This document shows, one piece after another, positions 17,075 to 24,718 of a stretch of DNA of 64,000 bases; the stretch's first letter is position 1, and each line of letters starts with the position of its first letter. Source of the DNA: Spirosoma sp. KCTC 42546 (GTDB lineage Bacteria > Bacteroidota > Bacteroidia > Cytophagales > Spirosomataceae); the NCBI RefSeq assembly GCF_006965485.1, contig NZ_CP041360.1:1612001-1676000 (forward strand), written 5' to 3'. Both the position numbers and the translations under genes were made by a program. The notes under the pieces were generated by a model. The model was not told where the DNA came from and did not search any database. It worked only from the letters and a program-made list of their open reading frames with translations.

Positions 17075-17650
17075 ATGCAACGGAATAGCTTCCTGAAAGC
17101 TGGTTTGGCAACAGCTGCCTTTCTGGCTTCTCCTTTCTTGTGGGCAGCAGACGCCCTAAAAAAATACCGCGTTGACAAAGGGTTTAAAGTCGATGCGGGG
17201 AAGGACCGATTTAATCATGCCATTTCCCTTTTTGATGGCGATACCTTTATGACCAAGGTATCTACTAAAGACACTAATGGGGATCTGTATGTATATGAAT
17301 CCAGTCGTGTTAAAGAAGGAGGACCCGCTCTTCACACCCACTTTGATCAGGATGAAATGTGGTATGTGCTGGAAGGAGAATTTTTAATTAAGGTGGGGGA
17401 TGTCATCCACCAGGCGAAGGCGGGTGATAGTGTGTTTGGCCCGCGAAACGTACCGCATTGTTTTGCCAAAATAGGCACGGGTGATGGCCGTTTATTAATG
17501 ACGTTCCAGCCCGCGGGTAAAATGGAAGCGTTTTTCCAAAAGGTAAGCGAAGGAGCGCTCAAAACGATGAGCGAAGCCGAACAGGACAAGTTTCGGGAGG
17601 AGCATGGCTTTAAACGAGTAGGTCCTCCCATCAATCAGTTAAAAAAGTAG
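17075..17650 (+). CDS. Cupin-domain protein with signal sequence (second paralogue)
   Basis: The protein has 191 residues. The N-terminus is a hydrophobic export signal (LKAGLATAAFLASPFLWAAD). The cupin core carries motif 1 as GPALHTHFDQDEMWYVLEG and motif 2 as GDSVFGPRNVPHCF, giving three His and one Glu for a metal. The C-terminal helix with GKMEAFFQKVSEGALKTMSE is shared with the cupin at 1192-1755, as is the PRNVPH motif, so the two arose by duplication. The function is unknown; an exported metal-binding enzyme or binding protein is most likely. A 12-bp tandem repeat lies in its upstream region. Confidence 0.82.
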   Translation: MQRNSFLKAGLATAAFLASPFLWAADALKKYRVDKGFKVDAGKDRFNHAISLFDGDTFMTKVSTKDTNGDLYVYESSRVKEGGPALHTHFDQDEMWYVLEGEFLIKVGDVIHQAKAGDSVFGPRNVPHCFAKIGTGDGRLLMTFQPAGKMEAFFQKVSEGALKTMSEAEQDKFREEHGFKRVGPPINQLKK

Positions 17651-17690
17651 CGTTGATGGCAAGTAAGGCTAACTACTTGTACTTTATTTA

Positions 17691-17999
17691 TTGACCTCTT
17701 TTGCGACCCTCTACGGAATTCTATTTTCATTTCCTTTATATAAGTTAAGTGTAGGTCTTGTAGTGCGGTATCAGTTTACTTCTAGTCGGCTATCACCCTT
17801 CGCTGAAGTAGCCTACCAATTTGGCAAACCAACTCCTGCGATCAGGGAAGCGATTTTCTTTACTCCAGGCATCAATTTTAGGCTACTCCCCCATATACGG
17901 TTGGAGGCCAGCTATGGGTTTGTTCCTTTTCCTATTAACGAACGAAGAATTGGCCAACCTCAAATCGGGGCTACCATCTTATTGGGCACTTACCGTTGA
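17691..17999 (+). pseudogene. Truncated outer membrane beta-barrel protein (C-terminal remnant)
   Basis: The frame codes about 102 residues with barrel-like alternation: GLVVRYQFTSSRLSPFAEVAYQFG, a turn, then FFTPGINFRLLPHIRLEASYGF, and a last strand ending in a short aromatic/polar tail. It has no ATG or GTG start; upstream in frame there is a stop 20 bases earlier, and the only start-like codon is TTG. The N-terminal strands and signal peptide are missing. I read it as the remains of a small porin-like gene. An unusual start or sequencing error could also explain it. Confidence 0.5.
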
Positions 18000-18017
18000 T
18001 AGGCAAATAGTTAAAAA

Positions 18018-18336
18018 TCACCTCGCTCGCATGGACACTATATCAATCAATGGCGGTTGCCCACAAGTTTCTACTGGAGTAGCCGGATTCTTATAACGAA
18101 TCCATACCGAAGCTGGAAGTTTGAGGGTATTAAAATCGTTATAAGGAGCGGGGAGGCTTGTTGTACGGGCCATGTAGAGTGCTTCTGTTTCAGGCTGAAT
18201 TGTGTAACCACCATCACAAACGTACCCAATGGGTTCGTAAGTAAGAACAGTCGCTTTTACCTCTAGGGGCTTGACTAGTATAACAACCGAGTAAGCTAAG
18301 TAAGAGAAAAACAACCAGTTGCTTCATCAGAGTCAT
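18018..18336 (-). pseudogene. Frameshifted small lipoprotein gene
   Basis: Two frames together make one plausible protein. From ATG 18327 (or 18336) a lipoprotein signal peptide is coded: MKQLVVFLLLSLLGC, then YTSQAP, but this frame hits a stop soon after. The overlapping frame carries the body: VKATVLTYEPIGYVCDGGYT, later LPASVWIRYKNP and a C-terminal PPLIDIVSMRAR, with two Cys that could pair, and ends at 18018. That body frame lacks a good start. A single-base indel between about 18250 and 18280 would join them. It is either a recent pseudogene or a sequencing error. Small secreted Bacteroidota proteins with this WIRY and IDI pattern are of unknown function. Confidence 0.6.
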
Positions 18337-18458
18337 AGTTTACGATAAGACTCAGATGGCTAAAAAACCGTTGTAACGGCTTCCCTATTGTTGTATAAAG
18401 CCACAATGTGTTCGGGTTGGGCCAGATAGTTCTGCACAAATTCGCGCAGGTACACACC

Positions 18459-18475
18459 CGCTTATCACATAAGCG
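18459..18475. promoter_or_regulatory. Small inverted repeat upstream of the permease gene
   Basis: CGCTTAT and ATAAGCG flank a three-base centre, about 60 bases upstream of the permease start. It could be an operator; there is no direct support. Confidence 0.3.
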
Positions 18476-18534
18476 TTCCATTCAGTCGGTAAAGCGCCTT
18501 ACTTTGAGCTTTCTACACTAGCATTGGATCGGTC

Positions 18535-19761
18535 ATGGGTAAGAAAATCCTGGTTTCGTTTGTAACGGCTCTACAAAATATTCGGACTCGTTTCTTCCAC
18601 ACTGTTTTGTCGATACTGGGTATTGTCATTGGCGTGGCCGCGCTGGTGGCTATGCTCTCGTTAATTGATGGGATGGAGCAATATGCCCAGGAACAGATCA
18701 CGAAAACAACCTCCCTGAAAGCCATTCTGATCCAGCCCAATCTCTACAAATCCGTGAATGAGGTAGGTGTGAAGAAACAGGACTACAACTATTTGACCTA
18801 CGATTCATTTGTGAAGCTACGGGCAAGCCTGACAAAATCGGCAAAGGGCTATCTCTATAGTCGGCAAAACGACGAAATTACGGCCAAAGCAACCAATCTG
18901 TCTGTTGGTACAATCGTTACGGGCATGAACCTCCCAATTCACCCGGACATACAACTGCTATACGGCACTGCCTTTAGCGAAACCGACCTGAAAAACAGGC
19001 GTGCCGTTGCGTTTGTCAACCAACGATTGGCGAAACAACTCGTGGGCAAGAAGCCAGAGAAAACGGCTATCAATCAACAGATTGTGTATAAAGGCACTAC
19101 GCTGACCGTGATCGGGATTTCGGCTGATAAAGATGCCAAAGTTGGTCAGTTGATGATGCCCATTACCCTATTTCCTGACAGTGTTCTAAAGGCTACTCCA
19201 CCCATGGGTATCATTGAGGCCGAGAATGTAGAAGAAGTCCCTGAACTGAAAAAGCAGATCGAGGGCTGGTTGACCACGAATATGAGCACCAAACTGGCCG
19301 ATTTTTCAATCATCACCAATGAGCAACGGGTGAGTCAGGTAGCCAAAGGCTTTCTCCTGTTTCGCCTGATCATGGGGATGATTGTGGGCATTTCGGTATT
19401 AGTCGGTGGAATTGGTGTGATGAACGTACTGCTGATTTCCGTGACGGAGCGGACGGTCGAGATTGGTGTTCGAAAAGCTCTTGGGGCGAAACGGCAGGAT
19501 ATTTTATGGCAGTTTCTGTCTGAATCCATCACCATTTCCACCTTTGGTAGTCTGCTTGGGCTGGCACTGGGACTCCTAAGCACAATGGCTTTCGTGCCCA
19601 TTGTAAAAGCGCTCACGGATGTGCCGTTTCAGATGGCCTACACCTGGAACACGTTTATCATCATCATGGTCATTGCCATGTTAATCGGTGTCATTTTCGG
19701 GACCTACCCCGCCATGCGAGCCGCCCGCCTTGACCCCGTTGAAGCCATTCGACGCGAGTAA
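18535..19761 (+). CDS. MacB/FtsX-type ABC transporter permease
   Basis: The protein has 408 residues. The first membrane helix is at about 20-45 (TVLSILGIVIGVAALVAML), followed by a periplasmic MacB-PCD domain of about 220 residues. Three C-terminal helices form the FtsX domain (about 278-305, 333-358 and 372-395). The coupling segment between them reads VTERTVEIGVRKALGAKRQDIL, the hallmark of MacB/LolC-type permeases. The ending RAARLDPVEAIRRE is also diagnostic. These proteins transmit force from a cytoplasmic ATPase to periplasmic export of peptides, lipoproteins or antibiotics. No ATPase or membrane-fusion gene is next to it, so it must work with components coded elsewhere. Confidence 0.92.
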   Translation: MGKKILVSFVTALQNIRTRFFHTVLSILGIVIGVAALVAMLSLIDGMEQYAQEQITKTTSLKAILIQPNLYKSVNEVGVKKQDYNYLTYDSFVKLRASLTKSAKGYLYSRQNDEITAKATNLSVGTIVTGMNLPIHPDIQLLYGTAFSETDLKNRRAVAFVNQRLAKQLVGKKPEKTAINQQIVYKGTTLTVIGISADKDAKVGQLMMPITLFPDSVLKATPPMGIIEAENVEEVPELKKQIEGWLTTNMSTKLADFSIITNEQRVSQVAKGFLLFRLIMGMIVGISVLVGGIGVMNVLLISVTERTVEIGVRKALGAKRQDILWQFLSESITISTFGSLLGLALGLLSTMAFVPIVKALTDVPFQMAYTWNTFIIIMVIAMLIGVIFGTYPAMRAARLDPVEAIRRE

Positions 19762-19832
19762 TGGCCCTTTTGTTGACCGTAGTAACTCGATTGAAACACG
19801 GACTGAAACTTATAGGTACACGAAATCTTACA

Positions 19833-21980
19833 CTAACGTGTCATAAACTCCCAGGTGGCACTGGTGTAGTGAAAGCCAGCGTCTTTGGGCGCAAGCCAAC
19901 TACCGGTTAGCTGACCTTTTTTGTTCTTTTTGACGTCCAGCCGGGTCCAGGTATACTTGCCTTTTTCATAGTCGAAGGTAATGCCATCGTCATCATAGAG
20001 GTTCCAACTGGACTCTGTAATGCCGTAATACCGAATTTGTAACGGCAGTTTTTCACTCTCTCCCGGTGTATGCAGCAGGGGCGGAATCATGGGAATGATG
20101 CCCCCTTCTTTTACGTATACGGGAATGGCTGACAGGCCTGGTTTGATCTCGATCACTTCGCCTTTGCCCGCCAATTTTCCGGTGTAAAAATCGTACCAGT
20201 TGCCAGGTGGTAGCACCACTTTTCGGCTTGTTTCGCCCGCGAACAGGGGCGCTACCAGCAAGTAATCGCCAACCATGAACTGATCCTTGATATCCTGTTT
20301 CACCGCCATCGCGTAGGGATTATCCGTCGAATTCAGTTGCGCGGCTGTAGTCTTCTCATCGAACGAAAAACCATCGACCAGATTCATAGCCCGAATTGGC
20401 GGTTTGCCTTCGAAATGATATTGGGCGAAGGTTGTGTAGAGATAGGGTAGCAACTGCATCCGTAACTGCATCACCGATTTTACGTCTTCGGCTACGTCGG
20501 GGAAGGTCCAGGGCTTGGTACCATCGGCCCAGGCGTTGAGCATCGCCATAGGCGAAAAACAAACCGTCTGCATCCGACGCAGCCATTCTTCCGGAGTTTT
20601 GGACGTACGCGCTTCGGGTGTCCAGAGTACGCCCGCAAAACTGCTGGTGCACAGGGCCGTAATGAAATCGCGGTGATCATAGTAATCATTGTAAATCACG
20701 TAGGGTAAGGCGCTAGCTCCCGCATTGGAGCCGCGTACCAGACCATAGGTTCGCTGGTTCTTTTCCCGAAACCAGCCGTCGGTCATTTTCTGAAATTGCA
20801 GCCCATAAATCTGCCGCATCTGCTCGGAACCGATGCCTGACGGAAATTTGGCTACGTCGGGCCACAACCAGTTATCATAGCCATCTACTTCATCAACCTT
20901 ATAACCAGACACGCCGATGGACAAGTGCTGTTTCGAAAATAAGTCCTTATACAACTGCCGGGCGGGAGCCAGATTGAAATCGGGAACCCGGCCAACCCAA
21001 ACCGTGTGCGAACCGGTGTACGGCAACACGTCCTTGAAAATGGGTGAATGCGATGAGACGTATGGGTTGATCCACAGATTAGACCGGATATTCTTCGTCG
21101 CTAACTGCTTCAAAAACTGGTCGGGGTGGGGGAATCGTGTGCTGTCCCAAACGAAACTGTTTGGGTAAGAATGAGACTGCCAGCCCGGTTCCAGTCCGAC
21201 AAAACTCAGCGGGTACCCTTTGGCTTCAAACTCGGCGACTTCGTTCAGAATCTGTTTGTCGGTAAACAGCGTGGGTGTTCGATGCGTGAAACCCAGCCCC
21301 CATTTAGGTGGCAATGTGCCCCCACCGCAGTAAAGATTGTAGCGCTGCACAACTTCCATTGGCGTACGTCCTGCAAAAATATAAACCTCCGTACCAGCCG
21401 CTGGAATCACCATTTCTACGGCATCCGAATACGGCTGTGCATTCCAGTTTCGCTGGCTATTGCGGTTCATTTCGGGCGGTGAATTTTTGCCTTCGGCTAA
21501 CACGCCCGTACCCGCATAAACCGTGATGTAACGGGCGGAGTTGATGAGTACCCCGTAACCCAGGCTGGACACATAAAACGGAACAGGTGCGTGCGTTCGG
21601 CCGTTGTCTTTTCCGTTGTAGTGATCCACGTGTAGCGTCTTGATGGTGCCCCGTTGTTGAACGCTTTTAAAGTTCAAGCCGAATCCGAAGAGCTGTTCGT
21701 CTTTCTGGAGGGGAAATCGTACTAACGTTTTGCCGTCATTTTTTTCATGCACGCTCGCACTCAGTTGTGTAGGAAATGCGCGCTCGCCCAGCTTTTGCAA
21801 ACCATCCAGCCGGGGTTTTACTTCTGCAACGGCCAGGGGTGTAATGCCATCCGGACTTCCCACCACCGATTTCCACACACCGGGCGCCAGTTGCTGCCAC
21901 TGAAATGCGGTTTGCTGGCCAAAACCAGCGGTAAATACGAATAGACTGACTGCGAAAAACAGAAAGAAACGACGATTCAT
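19833..21980 (-). CDS. Secreted glycoside hydrolase family 31 enzyme
   Basis: The protein has 715 residues with a signal peptide of about 21 residues (ending GFGQQ). An N-terminal beta-sandwich (about 25-210) leads into the GH31 TIM barrel. The first barrel strands read PKWGLGFTHRTPTLFTDKQI, and the nucleophile strand reads GYKVDEVDGYDNW with candidate Asp at 363. RTYGLVRGSNAGAS and the run after IYNDYYDHRDF hold the likely acid/base region. The C-terminal beta-domains have the GH31 pattern VLPPGNWYDFYTGK and EGGIIPMIPP. GH31 enzymes are retaining alpha-glycosidases (glucosidase, xylosidase, galactosidase and others). The KVDE form differs from the common WxDMNE, so the specificity is open. 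It is divergent from the GntR gene and is probably under its control. Confidence 0.9.
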   Translation of the reverse strand: MNRRFFLFFAVSLFVFTAGFGQQTAFQWQQLAPGVWKSVVGSPDGITPLAVAEVKPRLDGLQKLGERAFPTQLSASVHEKNDGKTLVRFPLQKDEQLFGFGLNFKSVQQRGTIKTLHVDHYNGKDNGRTHAPVPFYVSSLGYGVLINSARYITVYAGTGVLAEGKNSPPEMNRNSQRNWNAQPYSDAVEMVIPAAGTEVYIFAGRTPMEVVQRYNLYCGGGTLPPKWGLGFTHRTPTLFTDKQILNEVAEFEAKGYPLSFVGLEPGWQSHSYPNSFVWDSTRFPHPDQFLKQLATKNIRSNLWINPYVSSHSPIFKDVLPYTGSHTVWVGRVPDFNLAPARQLYKDLFSKQHLSIGVSGYKVDEVDGYDNWLWPDVAKFPSGIGSEQMRQIYGLQFQKMTDGWFREKNQRTYGLVRGSNAGASALPYVIYNDYYDHRDFITALCTSSFAGVLWTPEARTSKTPEEWLRRMQTVCFSPMAMLNAWADGTKPWTFPDVAEDVKSVMQLRMQLLPYLYTTFAQYHFEGKPPIRAMNLVDGFSFDEKTTAAQLNSTDNPYAMAVKQDIKDQFMVGDYLLVAPLFAGETSRKVVLPPGNWYDFYTGKLAGKGEVIEIKPGLSAIPVYVKEGGIIPMIPPLLHTPGESEKLPLQIRYYGITESSWNLYDDDGITFDYEKGKYTWTRLDVKKNKKGQLTGSWLAPKDAGFHYTSATWEFMTR

Positions 21981-22100
21981 GGTTTAAGAAAAATAGCGGC
22001 CAGGATAAAGCTGCAACTGTAAGCTACAAAACATGCCCTGGCTTCTGCTCTACTGATTCGATTTAATCCTGAACAGGAAGATGTATATTTACAAGCCTTG

Positions 22101-22136
22101 TATACGTATTGGTAAGATTACTGGAAGTTATACGTA
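22101..22136. promoter_or_regulatory. Candidate operator: two TATACGTA sites
   Basis: TATACGTA occurs at 22101-22108 and again at 22129-22136, 28 bases apart, which is nearly three helical turns. Both lie in the 204-bp divergent region between the GH31 gene and the GntR/UTRA gene. They could bind a dimeric GntR-type regulator. This is inferred from position and repetition only. Confidence 0.4.
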
Positions 22137-22184
22137 ACGGGCTATCACACCGAGTGTTAACTGCTTATAGGTCTATTAAACTGG

Positions 22185-22985
22185 ATGGAAAAGGAAGGCA
22201 CAACTGCTCAGCTAGCCGCAGGTAAGGCGAAATTTATCGCGCTTAGTGAAAGCATTATTGAAAAAATAAAAACTGGGGAGTTACTACCAGGTGATCAGAT
22301 ACCTTCTGAAAATGAACTGATTAAAACCTTCAAAATCAGCAACACAACGGCCCGGAAAACGCTCCTCGAAATTGAATCCAAAGGCTGGGCTCGTCGCATA
22401 AAAGGTAAAGGAACTTATGTGCTAAATCGTACAGAAGATCACCACTTGCTTCGTACCCTTGGGTCCATATACGCCACTCGGCGCGGCTTTCACGATAGCC
22501 TGATTGCTGAAGGGTTTACCCCGAAAAACATTGTTCTGGAGAAAACGATTTTGCAGGATGGTATCTCGTCGGAGATCAACGGGCGGCATTTTATTATAGA
22601 AGGCCCTGCCTTGAAACTTCACCAGCTCCGTTACGCCGATGAGTTGCTGATTAAAGATGAGGTCAAGTACATTTCCCTGACCCTCTGCCCAAAAATCAAC
22701 AAAATACCGACTGAGGTTTCGTATTTTAAAGTCTACGAGACTAATTACCACCTGAAAATTAATGAAGTTCAGCAGACGTTGGGCGTAAAAATTCTGGAAC
22801 CCAACACCACCAATTTTGACCTCAATAAACCAACGCCGGTTTTCTTGCTGGATAGCGCCGTGATCTGCAACGGCGATAAAGTTGTTGAAATTGAACAATC
22901 GTATTACCACGGCGACAAGTACAAGTTTGCCGTTATTGCGAGTCCCGAATACGATTATCGACCGCCCAGCCCCATTACTTCGTAA
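22185..22985 (+). CDS. GntR-family regulator with UTRA ligand domain (HutC type)
   Basis: The protein has 266 residues. The winged helix lies at about 15-85: SIIEKIKTGELLPGDQIPSE and SNTTARKTLLEIESKGWARR are the standard GntR recognition elements, followed by the wing KGKGTYVL. The rest is a UTRA-like sensor domain (about 100-260), a fold that binds sugars, sugar phosphates or related metabolites. It is divergent from the GH31 gene and convergent with the SGNH gene, whose stop it overlaps by 11 bp. It probably controls the surrounding glycan genes in response to an imported sugar derivative. Confidence 0.9.
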   Translation: MEKEGTTAQLAAGKAKFIALSESIIEKIKTGELLPGDQIPSENELIKTFKISNTTARKTLLEIESKGWARRIKGKGTYVLNRTEDHHLLRTLGSIYATRRGFHDSLIAEGFTPKNIVLEKTILQDGISSEINGRHFIIEGPALKLHQLRYADELLIKDEVKYISLTLCPKINKIPTEVSYFKVYETNYHLKINEVQQTLGVKILEPNTTNFDLNKPTPVFLLDSAVICNGDKVVEIEQSYYHGDKYKFAVIASPEYDYRPPSPITS

Positions 22986-23673
22986 ACCACTTCAGAATCT
23001 CGTCGGCAATGATCTCGTGACCTGCTTTGTTGGGGTGGTTCACGTGCGACATGTAGTTGGTCAACTCACCCCGTTTCGCAATCTGCTTAAACCGGGGATA
23101 AGGGTCGGCTAAGCCAATGTGATACTGTTCGGCCAGTTGATGGATCTGTTGCACATGGGGCTCCAGTGGATTTTGGGCATCCAGAATATTCAGGCGTTGA
23201 TCGGGGGAGGGGGTTAGTAAAATAACCGGTATGTTATGGGCCAGCGCCGATTGTATCATACTCGACCAGGCTTCTTTCACTTTGCCAATATCCGAAAACC
23301 GGTCGTTCAGAGCGTAATCGATAAACAACACATCGGGTTTATGGACGAGCACATCCTGCTCAAAGCGCGTTTGGCCTTTGATGGCATTCTCTCCGCCAAT
23401 AGCTGTAACAATCACATTGATAACGGCATACGGATACTGTTTTTTCAGTTTGGCCAGCAGCAGATTCGGATATGATTCCAGCGTATGGACTTCATGATCA
23501 TGCCAGAAACCCGCCGGTACCGAATGCCCATGAAACACAAGATTAATGGTTCGGTTTTTCGGCCATTGTATGGTGAGTTCCTGTTTGATGTTGGCTAAAT
23601 AGGTTACTGAATCGGCCTGCTGGGCATTTGCCCCCAACGATAAGGCCAGAAATAAGAGGATAAGTAGCTTCAT
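22975..23673 (-). CDS. Secreted SGNH/GDSL-family esterase-like hydrolase
   Basis: The protein has 232 residues from ATG 23673. A TTG at 23694 lies inside a repeat and is rejected. A signal peptide covers about 1-18 (LLFLALSLGANAQ). Block I is weak, NLVFHGHSVPAG, with a His before Ser where GDSL would be expected. Block II Gly lies in VTAIGGENA. Block III reads FIDYALNDR, with the Asn of the SGNH set. Block V gives the Asp/His pair in SHVNHPNKAGHEI. The family includes rhamnogalacturonan and xylan acetylesterases. In this locus a role in removing acetyl groups from a pectin-like glycan is plausible. It is the last gene of the minus-strand locus. Confidence 0.83.
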   Translation of the reverse strand: MKLLILLFLALSLGANAQQADSVTYLANIKQELTIQWPKNRTINLVFHGHSVPAGFWHDHEVHTLESYPNLLLAKLKKQYPYAVINVIVTAIGGENAIKGQTRFEQDVLVHKPDVLFIDYALNDRFSDIGKVKEAWSSMIQSALAHNIPVILLTPSPDQRLNILDAQNPLEPHVQQIHQLAEQYHIGLADPYPRFKQIAKRGELTNYMSHVNHPNKAGHEIIADEILKWFTK

Positions 23674-23683
23674 TTGTCTATGA

Positions 23684-23774
23684 TTTAAACGCAAAGGGCG
23701 TAAGGGTTTTACAGAGAATGCTTCGATACTAACCTTTTGCGCTCTTTGCGAAAGCCTTTGCGTCTTTGCGTTAA
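23684..23774. repeat. GCAAAG-family inverted repeat
   Basis: The left arm contains TTTAAACGCAAAGGGCG and the right arm contains CTTTGCGTCTTTGCGTTAAA. The arms match well at the ends and loosely in the middle. It fills the gap between the SGNH and alpha/beta-hydrolase genes. A half-copy (AACCGCAAAGGGCGCAAAGG) occurs at 27484-27503. Confidence 0.75.
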
Positions 23775-23784
23775 AAAAACAATT

Positions 23785-24711
23785 TCATTTTTGGTTTGCA
23801 CCAAGATACTTCTCAAACCAATCGGCCAATACGCCCAAATCCGATTCCCAGGTTTCATCCCAGCCGTGAGCACCACCCTGGTGGATGATCAACTGAGCGG
23901 GTACACCCGCTTTCTTAAGTTGGGCAATGAACCGTTCTGATTGTTCAAGGGGTATAAGTGGGTCTACCGTTCCGTGCAGCACCAGCGTTGGCGGATCATC
24001 ATTAGAAATCGCGTTATACGGTGAAAGTTTCTGCATGATAATTAACTTCTCCGCCCGCGATTTGCCGTCAACCCCAAACTGCGGCCAGAACCGCCGTACG
24101 GTGTCGCATTCGACAAAGAGCCTTCCAGCGTGTCCAAAATTAACCAAATCGGCAGGCGGGAAGAAACAGGCTACCGCTTGTACCCGACTGGAAATCCGAT
24201 CAACAGAATCGGCAAGATTCGCCGTTTGAAGCGTGTCTGATGGAACAGCTCGACCTACACCCGTTCCTATTGATAGAGAAATATGGCCGCCAGAACTCAT
24301 GCCTGATATCCCCAATCGGTTTGGATTAACGTTGTATTCGGCAGCATGGAATCGAATGAATCGTACGGCCCGGTGTGCATCCTGAATAACTTCATTGACC
24401 TGGAATTTCGGTGCCGATCCATGAATGACCAGAAATACGGTTTGGCCCCGATCGGTGAAATAATGGAAGTGTTTTCGTCGCTTTTCAATCATACTGATGT
24501 CGGAGTGCCAGCCACCACTGAGTACGAAAATGACGCCAATGCCGTTGGGTTTAGCAGGCTTCAGCACATCCATCGTCAGCGCTGTGCCAAACTTATGGCC
24601 ATAAATAACATCCCGAATGTGGGTTGGGTCATCAGCAATCACCTGGCTCGACTGCCCCAATGAAACCGTCGAAATCAACACTAGCAGCAGATACCACACA
24701 TGCTTTTTCAT
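23785..24711 (-). CDS. Secreted alpha/beta hydrolase (acetyl-esterase / carboxylesterase-like)
   Basis: The protein has 308 residues from ATG 24711. A TTG at 24744 would overlap the previous gene and lacks a better leader. A signal peptide covers about 1-20 (LLLVLISTVSLGQS). The oxyanion region reads GVIFVLSGGWHSD. The nucleophile elbow is G-M-S-S-G within GISGMSSGGHISL. The acid and His elements lie in TVDPLIPLEQSERF and IHQGGAHGWDET. This matches esterases of the BD-FAE/carboxylesterase type found in polysaccharide loci. It starts 7 bp after the stop of the GH106 gene, so the two are co-transcribed. Deacylation of the oligosaccharide released by the glycosidases is a likely role. Confidence 0.87.
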   Translation of the reverse strand: MKKHVWYLLLVLISTVSLGQSSQVIADDPTHIRDVIYGHKFGTALTMDVLKPAKPNGIGVIFVLSGGWHSDISMIEKRRKHFHYFTDRGQTVFLVIHGSAPKFQVNEVIQDAHRAVRFIRFHAAEYNVNPNRLGISGMSSGGHISLSIGTGVGRAVPSDTLQTANLADSVDRISSRVQAVACFFPPADLVNFGHAGRLFVECDTVRRFWPQFGVDGKSRAEKLIIMQKLSPYNAISNDDPPTLVLHGTVDPLIPLEQSERFIAQLKKAGVPAQLIIHQGGAHGWDETWESDLGVLADWFEKYLGANQK

Positions 24712-24718
24712 CGCCCTG

